Both the position numbers and the translations under genes were made by a program. Of a stretch of DNA of 64,000 nucleotides, positions 1 through 6,800 are shown in pieces (positions within the stretch are counted from its first letter, which is position 1; every line of letters starts with the position of its first letter). A model generated the notes under the pieces. That model saw only the letters and a list, made by a program, of their open reading frames with translations, was not told the DNA's origin and made no database searches. Origin of the DNA: an uncultured Eggerthellaceae bacterium (lineage in GTDB: Bacteria; Actinomycetota; Coriobacteriia; Coriobacteriales; Eggerthellaceae); the NCBI GenBank assembly GCA_910588095.1, contig CAJUQH010000010.1, forward strand, positions 1-64,000. The letters are read 5' to 3'.

Positions 1-150
1 TAGAGACTCCTTAAGGCGCAATACGCCACTGTTCTTCGCAAAGGCAACAATGATGGTTAGCTTGTTATACTTCGAGTCTTCTAAGCAGTCCTTGATATAA
101 TTGCCCACTTGTCCACCAAGGGGCTGATTTAGCAATCGAATTGAGCTCAT
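1..150 (-). CDS. Phospholipase D-like nuclease, N-terminal fragment (runs off the window)
   Basis: The minus strand is open from an ATG at 150 to the window edge and gives 50 residues. They begin MSSIRLLNQPLGG and contain the stretch TIIVAFAKNSGVLRLKESL. That beginning resembles the N-terminus of PLD-like nuclease proteins found in restriction and phage-defence loci, where 'VAFAKNSGVLRL' forms the first strand-helix of the PLD fold. The catalytic HKD motif would lie outside the window, so activity cannot be judged. An AGGA seven bases before the ATG is a good ribosome-binding site. The surrounding DNA is much more AT-rich than the rest of the window, which suggests an acquired island. The family call rests on my recognition of a short N-terminus. 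Confidence 0.55.
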   Translation of the reverse strand, partial: MSSIRLLNQPLGGQVGNYIKDCLEDSKYNKLTIIVAFAKNSGVLRLKESL

Positions 151-605
151 AATCAAATCCTATATCGCAGTTTTTTGCTTATTATATCCGCGTCATCCAA
201 TATGGCCTAATGCACAAACCACGGTGACGAAGCAAATTAAAACTTCTCAAGGTTAAACAGGTATAGGGTAAGAACTCGTCCTAACTCCCACAATATTTTG
301 CTGGGTACGAAATGAGTACAAAAGTTGTGAAACGATTGGGCTGTCAAGAAGTGCGTGAGTACAAAGTTGATGGACTTCGCGTGATGCAAGCTTGAGCTCA
401 CATTATCGTGATGATTTGATCTCACTCATAATGCCTATGAATCCATTAAGCATTGGTTGACTATAAGAAATGCTCTCTCAGTAGTCACTAAGAGAGCATG
501 TTCGGAAACGATGGTTCAAGTGGCTTGGAGGCAACTGCGGCGTACATTAATGCATCAAATCACGCCAAAACTCACTCAATTCAAACCTCACGATAATGTG
601 CGCGA
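151..605. other. AT-rich island edge without a convincing gene
   Basis: I see no credible protein here: the short open frames lack family resemblance and good ribosome-binding sites. The stretch is AT-rich and ends at the guaA stop codon. It holds two imperfect direct repeats with core TGAGTACAAA (about 313 and 354) and a 12-bp inverted repeat, listed separately. Repeats like these beside a conserved gene end are what an integrase attachment region often looks like. No integrase gene is visible inside the window. Confidence 0.5.
399..600. repeat. Inverted repeat CACATTATCGTG / CACGATAATGTG
   Basis: The arms are 399-410 and 589-600. They are perfect over 12 bp, and the similarity extends outward imperfectly for roughly ten more bases (TGA.G.TTTGA on the arm strand). 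The right arm ends five bases from the guaA stop codon. The repeat could be integrase or excisionase binding sites or a relic of insertion; the sequence alone does not decide. Confidence 0.6.
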
Positions 606-1589
606 TTATTCCCACTCGATGGTGCCGATGGGCTTGGGGGTCAGATCGTAGGCCACGCGGCAGATGCCAGGCACCTCGGCCAGGATGCGCTCGGTGATGC
701 GCTTCAGCACGGGCCACTCCACCTCGGGCACCTCGGCGGTCATGGCATCCACGGTGTTCACCGCGCGGATGATGGCCGGCCACTCGTAGGCGCGCACGCC
801 GTCGCGCACGCCGGTGGCGCGCATGTCGGGCACCGCCACGAAGTACTGCCACACCTTGCCCGCCAGCCCCGCGTTGGCGAACTCCTCGCGCAGGATGGCG
901 TCGGCCTCGCGCAGCGCTTCCAGGCGGTCGCGCGTGATGGCGCCCAGGCAGCGCACGCCCAGGCCAGGGCCCGGGAACGGCTGGCGCTCCACCATGCCCT
1001 CGGGCAGCCCCAGCGCGCGGCCCACTTCGCGCACCTCGTCCTTGTACAGCAGCTTCACGGGCTCGACCAGGTCGAACTGCAGATCGTCCGGCAGGCCGCC
1101 CACGTTGTGGTGCGCCTTCACGCCGTCGGACTCTATGATGTCGGGGTAGATGGTGCCCTGGGCCAGGAAGTCCACCTCGTCGCCCACCTTGCGGGCCTCC
1201 TCCTCGAACACGCGGATGAACTCCGCGCCGATGATCTTGCGCTTCTTCTCGGGCTCGTCCACGCCGGCCAGCAGGTCGAGGAAACGGTCGGTGGCGTCGA
1301 CATACACCAGGTTCGCGTCCATCTGGTTCTTGAACATGTCGATGACCTGCTCGGACTCGCCCTTGCGCATGAGGCCGTGGTTCACGTGCACGCAGATGAG
1401 GTTCTCGCCGATAGCGCGGTCGATGAGCGCCGCCACGACCGAGCTGTCCACGCCGCCCGAAAGCGCCAGCAGCACCTTGCCGTTGCCCACCTGGTCGCGG
1501 ATGGCCTGCACCTGCTCGTCGATGAAGGCGTTGGCGAGTTCGGGGTTGTTGATGCGCTGCATGTCGGCGGGGCGGGTGTTCTGGTCCAT
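606..1589 (-). CDS. guaA: GMP synthase, ATP-pyrophosphatase and dimerisation part only
   Basis: This 327-residue protein corresponds to the C-terminal two thirds of GMP synthase, which converts XMP to GMP in purine synthesis. The PP-loop SGGVDSS is at residues 44-50, and the protein ends with the family's C-terminus GTIEWE. The class I glutamine amidotransferase domain that precedes this part in the usual ~520-residue bacterial enzyme is absent. The ATG at 1589 has a strong GGAGG upstream, so this is a real start and not a truncation of a longer frame. Two-subunit GMP synthases exist, notably in archaea, so a separate glutaminase may be encoded elsewhere; otherwise the enzyme would use ammonia. 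The 3' end borders the AT-rich island. Confidence 0.9.
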   Translation of the reverse strand: MDQNTRPADMQRINNPELANAFIDEQVQAIRDQVGNGKVLLALSGGVDSSVVAALIDRAIGENLICVHVNHGLMRKGESEQVIDMFKNQMDANLVYVDATDRFLDLLAGVDEPEKKRKIIGAEFIRVFEEEARKVGDEVDFLAQGTIYPDIIESDGVKAHHNVGGLPDDLQFDLVEPVKLLYKDEVREVGRALGLPEGMVERQPFPGPGLGVRCLGAITRDRLEALREADAILREEFANAGLAGKVWQYFVAVPDMRATGVRDGVRAYEWPAIIRAVNTVDAMTAEVPEVEWPVLKRITERILAEVPGICRVAYDLTPKPIGTIEWE

Positions 1590-1634
1590 CGGGGCCTCCT
1601 CGTAAGGGTTCGACGTGGGCTTTTCGATGGCCTG

Positions 1635-1640
1635 ATTATA
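1635..1640 (-). promoter_or_regulatory. -10 box of guaA
   Basis: A perfect TATAAT lies on the minus strand about 45 bases before the guaA start. The -35 region is weak, with CTGTTA at 17-bp spacing. Confidence 0.5.
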
Positions 1641-1697
1641 GCGAAAGCGGCGTATGGTAACAGTGCGGAAACGGCGCGAGATTCTTGGCTTTTCCCG

Positions 1698-1725
1698 TTG
1701 ACAAAGCGCGCGGCAAAGGTAGAAT
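1698..1725 (+). promoter_or_regulatory. Promoter of tRNA-Arg
   Basis: TTGACA (1698-1703) and TAGAAT (1720-1725) are separated by 16 bp. Transcription would start about 14 bases before the tRNA. This is among the closest matches to the housekeeping sigma consensus in the window. Confidence 0.8.
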
Positions 1726-1745
1726 AGTCAATGCTCCAAAAGCGT

Positions 1746-1822
1746 GCGCCTTTACCTCAGCTGGATAGAGGGACTGACTACGAATCAGTACGTCGGGGGT
1801 TCGAATCCCTCAAGGCGCACCA
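1746..1822 (+). tRNA. tRNA-Arg (anticodon ACG)
   Basis: The cloverleaf can be drawn completely. The acceptor stem is GCGCCTT/AAGGCGC, the D stem CCTC/GAGG, the anticodon stem ACTGA/TCAGT with loop CTACGAA, and the T stem GGGGG/CCCTC with loop TTCGAAT. The discriminator is A and the CCA is encoded. The gene has its own promoter and terminator, so it is monocistronic. Confidence 0.97.
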
Positions 1823-1836
1823 CTTAGAACCTGAAG

Positions 1837-1864
1837 GCCCCGTCATCGCGACGGGGCTTTTTTG
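1837..1864 (+). terminator. Rho-independent terminator after tRNA-Arg
   Basis: The stem GCCCCGTC/GACGGGGC has a 5-nt loop and is followed by a run of six T. Confidence 0.9.
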
Positions 1865-2025
1865 TCTGTGGCCCCGTACACCAGCCGGTGTATATATGTG
1901 AGCGTGCTTGACGATTCCGTAGCACTCGCTCCGGCGCCGCCCCTGCCGTATTAGAATGGCTGAAAGCATGATGGCCAAGCCGCGCCAGCGCGCCGGCTCA
2001 AGACCTTGACCGCTAAGGAGCATCC

Positions 2026-3426
2026 ATGACCGAGCAGAACACCCCCGCGACCCCGGGCGAGCAGTCGAGCGCCTACCAGGCTGCCTACGCCCAGCCCCAG
2101 CCTACGGCGCCCTTCGCCCCCGGCGCCCAGCATGCCGCCGCAGGCGCCGCACCCGTGCCCCCGGCCCACAAGCAGCACGGCAAGAAGGGCTCGGGCCCCA
2201 AGACGTTCCTCATCGCCTTCGCCGGCGCCCTGGCCGCGTGCTTGGTGGTGTTCGGCGTGGCGGGAGCCCTGTCGATGTTCGGTGGGGCCGACCTCGAGAG
2301 CCATAGCACCGAGAGCTTGGGCGCCCAGACCTCTACCGAGATAAAGGTGGACGAAAGCAGCGCATCGCTGGCCGAGGCAGTGGCGGCCAAGTGCCTGCCT
2401 TCCGTCGCGGCGGTGGACGTGTACGCGCGCAACGCCCAGATGGACGACCTGTACTCGTTCTTCTATGGCCAGGTGCCCCAGGGTTCCGACGAGCTGCAGC
2501 AGTCGGGCCTGGGCTCGGGCGTGGTGCTGTCCAACGACGGCTACATCGTGACCAACTACCACGTGGTCGAGGGCGGTGAGGCCTACGAGGTCACCGTCGG
2601 CGGCGAGACCTACGCGGCCGACCTGGTGGGCAGCGACCCGAGCTCTGACATCGCAGTGCTGAAGGCGCGTGACGCCAGCAACCTGACCGCCATGGAGATC
2701 GGCAACTCCGACGACCTGACCATCGGCGAATGGGTGATGACCATCGGCAGCCCGTTCGGGCTCGAGCAGTCGGTGGCCACGGGCATCCTATCAGCCACGA
2801 GCCGCTCCCAGATAATGGACAGCTCGAACGGCTCGGGCGAGACGACCGTCTACCCCAACATGATCCAGACCGATGCGGCCATCAACCCGGGCAACTCTGG
2901 CGGCGCGCTGGTCGACGCTAACGGCCAGCTCATCGGCATCAACACGCTCATAACGTCCTACTCGGGCAACTACTCGGGCGTGGGCTTCGCCATCCCCGTG
3001 AACTACGCCATCAACCTGGCCCAGCAGATAATCGACGGCAAGACCCCCAGCCACGCGCAGCTTGGCGTCACGCTGAATACCGTGAACAGCCAGATGGCCG
3101 CCCGCTACGGGCTGAGCGCTAACGAAGGCGCCTACATCGCCAGCGTGAGCGCGGGCAGCGGCGCCGCCGAGGCGGGGCTGACCGTAGGCGACATCGTGAC
3201 GGCGTTCGACGGCCAGAAGGTGGAGTCGGCTAGCGACCTGATGCTGGACGTGCGCGGGAAGAACCCGGGCGACACCGTGACGCTCACCGTGGTGAACGGC
3301 GACGGGAAGCAGCGCGACGTGGAGGTGAAGCTGGGCTCCGACGAGGCGACCCAGGCTCGTACCACGCAGCAGAGCTCCAGCATCATGGATCTGCTGCAGC
3401 GCAACGGCGGCGGCCAAGGGGCCTAA
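2026..3426 (+). CDS. HtrA/DegP-type serine protease, membrane-anchored, one PDZ domain
   Basis: A trypsin-like quality-control protease of 466 residues. Residues 1-58 are a Pro/Ala/Gln-rich cytoplasmic tail. Residues 60-87 form one transmembrane segment, leaving the protease outside the cell. The catalytic triad is visible: His179 in NYHVVEGG, Asp208 in SSDIAVL and Ser291 in NPGNSGGAL. A PDZ domain occupies roughly 340-435 (QLGVTLN...; GLTVGDIVTAFDG). This tail-TM-protease-PDZ order is usual for actinobacterial HtrA. AAGGAG precedes the ATG and an intrinsic terminator follows, so it appears monocistronic. Confidence 0.95.
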   Translation: MTEQNTPATPGEQSSAYQAAYAQPQPTAPFAPGAQHAAAGAAPVPPAHKQHGKKGSGPKTFLIAFAGALAACLVVFGVAGALSMFGGADLESHSTESLGAQTSTEIKVDESSASLAEAVAAKCLPSVAAVDVYARNAQMDDLYSFFYGQVPQGSDELQQSGLGSGVVLSNDGYIVTNYHVVEGGEAYEVTVGGETYAADLVGSDPSSDIAVLKARDASNLTAMEIGNSDDLTIGEWVMTIGSPFGLEQSVATGILSATSRSQIMDSSNGSGETTVYPNMIQTDAAINPGNSGGALVDANGQLIGINTLITSYSGNYSGVGFAIPVNYAINLAQQIIDGKTPSHAQLGVTLNTVNSQMAARYGLSANEGAYIASVSAGSGAAEAGLTVGDIVTAFDGQKVESASDLMLDVRGKNPGDTVTLTVVNGDGKQRDVEVKLGSDEATQARTTQQSSSIMDLLQRNGGGQGA

Positions 3427-3471
3427 TCGCACGACCTCCTCGACCACGGGTCGCGAGCGAGAGAAGCATGG

Positions 3472-3498
3472 AAGGGGCTGCCCAGGCGGTCCCTTTTC
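3472..3498 (+). terminator. Terminator after htrA-like gene
   Basis: The 10-bp stem AAGGGGCTGC/GCGGTCCCTT (with two G-U pairs) has loop CCAG and runs into TTTTC. Confidence 0.8.
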
Positions 3499-3539
3499 TA
3501 TGGCGTGAGCTGGGATGATGGAGGGTACGAACTCGCGCC

Positions 3540-3569
3540 TTGCATCCAAGGGCGCCTGCTTGCTATAGT
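3540..3569 (+). promoter_or_regulatory. Promoter of surface-protein gene 1
   Basis: TTGCAT (3540-3545), an 18-bp spacer, then the extended -10 TGCTATAGT ending at 3569. The same extended -10, with a TTGC-type -35 at 17 bp, precedes the leaders at 30.8 and 50.4 kb. Confidence 0.8.
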
Positions 3570-3575
3570 AAGCGG

Positions 3576-3840
3576 TGCCAAAAACGACGATTCTCCTATA
3601 CGGGGAATTGCAGAAAACTGAATATCTTTCTTCGGAGTACTCAATCCTGGAATACAAAGCGAAGAGGGCATCTGCCTTTACAAGACTTGTATTCTGGGAA
3701 ACTCAGATTTCTGCAATCTTGTCGTTTTTGGCGAAACTGTGGTGGATGCCCTCCTCGTTTCGCCGATGCATTCGTGAACGCAAAGCAAGGCTCCTCCGCA
3801 GTGTGGGAATTGACCGCACCGCCAAAAGGAGCAGATTGCA
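3576..3840 (+). promoter_or_regulatory. Structured 5' leader RNA, copy 1
   Basis: This is a 265-nt untranslated leader with no credible ORF. Helix 1 is GAATACAA (3650-3657)/TTGTATTC (3687-3694), and its loop carries GAGGGCATC (3664-3672). Helix 2 is GGCGAAAC (3730-3737)/GTTTCGCC (3757-3764), and its loop carries GATGCCCTC (3745-3753), the exact complement of loop 1. Helix 3 is GCTCCT (3790-3795)/AGGAGC (3827-3832) around GTGTGG/CCGCAC, and it contains the Shine-Dalgarno of the next gene. Copies 2 and 3 keep these pairings with different bases. I do not recognise a known riboswitch class. Confidence 0.75.
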
Positions 3841-6800
3841 ATGCGAGCATCCGCTGTTTCTTTCGCACAGAAGATCGTTGCTGCCACCTTGGCAGCTTTG
3901 CTGACGTTCACCCTCGTGCCATTTGCCCATGCAGAGGGGGAAGGCTCCGGCTCAGTTGAGGATGAAGCCGCAGCGCCGGGCTTGCCCGACCAGCCAAATG
4001 ACTCTGCCGACTCCGTCATTCTGAGCGAAGGGACCGAAGGTCCCAGCCCTTCCGTCACCCTGAGCGGAGCCGCTGAAGGCGGCGAAGTCGAAGGGTCCAA
4101 CGAAAACTCGCTGACTTTGGCATCGGGGTTGGTTGGCAAGCCTTCCAGCTTCATCAACTCCGATGTGGCCCTTGATGGCGACCCGGTCATCGGCTCCTTC
4201 ACGGCCGATGGCCTCACCTTCGCTGTTGCGGATGGCTCGACCGTAGAGTTGGTAGGGGTCACCGGGGCCGAGGGGGCATTCGGCTCAGAGGTCCCAGCTT
4301 CGCCTCAACCCCCATCGGCCCCGACGCCCGAAGCTGCAAACCTTGTTCTTCCAGAAACCGTCGCTTACGAGGGCACGGAATACGCCCTCGCCTCCATAGC
4401 CCCCTACGCCTTCTACCTCTCGGGCGTGACGTCCGTCACGTTGCCTAAGAGCGTGAGCGACGTGGACGACCGCGCGTTCCGCTCGAGCGACGTGGCGAGC
4501 GTCGCCGTTGCCGAAGGCAACCCGACCTATTCCTCTTTCGACGGCGCCCTGTACGACGCCGACCAACTTAGCCTCTTGCTCATTCCCGAGGGCAAGCAGG
4601 GCGCTGTCCGCATCCCTAAGACAGCAGAGGTGGTGAGCCCCAGCGTGTTCTCGCATTGCCCGCTGGTGGATGACATCTCTGTGGATGCGGGCAGTGCAGC
4701 ATTCGCCTCGGAGAATGGTCTTTTATACAGCTCTGACCTCACGACCCTGCTCCGCGTCCCAGCAGGCGCCACCGAGGTGACCATCCGCGAGGGCTGCGCC
4801 ACCATAGCCGCCGGCACCCTCGAAGCCTGCGCTAACCTCACGACCATCAACGCGCCAGCGACCGTGACCTCCATCAGCCCTGACATCTTCCACGCGATAC
4901 CGACCGTGAGCCTACCTGCTGCTTCTGTCATCTTGAGCGAAGTCAGCGAAGCTGCTGAAGCTGAAGAATCCGACGAAGGCCAAGCCAGCGAAGCTGTCGC
5001 CCAGCTCAACACCATGGTGGCGCTGTCCTCTGCTGATGATGGCTTACAAGAAGTCGAACCTTCCGCCATTACGGCCCATCTTTCCGAGGGGGCTGACGCG
5101 AGCTTATGGGAGTCCGTCGGACTCTGCACAGAATGGGACTATGCGATTGACTCGACTTCTGTCGTGGGCTCTGCTGCAATCTACGGCGCGAATGTTCTTA
5201 GCATGGGAGTTTTAGCTAACAAATGCACGCAAACAGTGACTGATGTAAAAGTTGGCACCTCCTTCGCTGTGGGGGAAGCTAGGGCGGCTTTTAGCAGCAA
5301 CAGCAACGGCCAAGCAGGATCGATAACGCTCTCGTATAACGGTGTATGGCGTCTGCAGATTTGGAGCGATGCCGCAAAGAAAAACCTGATGCATGATTAC
5401 AGCTTCAAGGTAACGAGTAATTACGGATGCCGTTTCAAGGGCTGGTCAACGACCCTGACCGGAGATACTTTTGTCACCAAGACGGTCAACACTACTATGA
5501 CGTCCAACAATCCTTACAAGGTTTACCCAAGATGGAGTGATGCCTTTACGGCAACGCTAGAGCCAAACGGCGGCACTCTTGGTGCTACAAAGTCGCTTAC
5601 TTTCATATGCGGAGACCCTTTGCCAAGTGCGGCATCAGCTATCCCAAAACGAACAGGCTATACCTTTAGAGGCTGGTATGACAGTCCCATTGGTGGCGTT
5701 CGCTATTATGATCAGAATGGAGTCGCGAGAATTACGCGCTGGGAGCAGAATTCCAACATCACGCTCCATGCTCAATGGACAAAGATAAACTATAGTCTCG
5801 GGTTTGATACTGACTCTGAGCCGGGGGATGAGGGCTACGCAGGTGAAATTAGACCTGATGAGCCCCATAGTGTCGAAGATGGTCCGATTGAGGTAGAAGA
5901 CCCCAAGCGGCCAGGGTATGTCTTCCAGGGTTGGGTCATCCCGGGGGTGGGTGGCGAGCATGCCCTTGATCAGAATCTTGTGTACGAAGGCGATGATGGC
6001 AAGTGGTATGTTGACGCGTCGAAGCTTCCCGATTACGCAGGGAGTGACGGGCGCGTAGAGCTTACGGCTCGCTGGACTTCTGTCATAAGCGTTGATGTGC
6101 CGAGCGTCGCCACCTTCTACTACGACCTTGTGACTGACCAGTCGGCGGAGGCCCACGAGGCGGCCCTCTCGGGCACGACCTCGTTCTCGTCTAAGAGCGC
6201 GGTGGATTTGCGGGTGTGTGGGCTGGAGTCCAGGAAGGCGGCTGGGGCTGACAGCTTGTTCTCGAAAGGCGCTGACGCCGATGGGCTCTTGTCGGTCTAC
6301 CCAGCATCTGAGGGCAAAGCAGTGACTGTTGAGGGCGCCCAAGGGGCTGTGGGCGCTAAGCCGGCGGCTACCGCCGTGGACTTCGCTCTCGACGACATCG
6401 TGCTCGAAGCTGCCTTCACCAAGGCTGGTGCCGATGCTTATAAGGTGCCAGCCAATGGCAAACTCACGCTGACCTATCGTTTGAACCTAGGTGCCGACGC
6501 CAAGCTCGACTATGACAAGGTGCTTGCGATGGAGGAAGGCAAGCCGGCAGCCCTTGCCTCGCTCACCTATACCTTCGCTGCCAACTTGCCCGCCGGTCCA
6601 TTCCCCACTGGCAACAAGGCAGATCCGCTCTGGGTCGAGAACACCGACTCCGACTTGGCGCCGGTGGGCATCTATGGCTTGGCCGACATCAAAACTGCTG
6701 CCAATGACATGGCTTCTTACGGCAAGCAGCCCCAAGAATCGTCTTACTATAAGCTCTATCGGGGGCTGCTCGACGAGGAAGCCGATTTCCAACTTAGGGT

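Noticed and set aside
237..425. 62-codon minus-strand frame in the island edge
   Set aside because: No start signal and no recognisable sequence; probably chance in AT-rich DNA.
457..651. Open frame on the plus strand across the island edge and guaA end
   Set aside because: No ribosome-binding site, no resemblance to known proteins, and it runs antisense into guaA.
3650..3764. GAGGGCATC/GATGCCCTC as ends of an invertible DNA switch
   Set aside because: The segment between is only ~80-100 bp, no invertase is nearby, orientation is the same in all three copies, and the covarying helices explain the pattern better.
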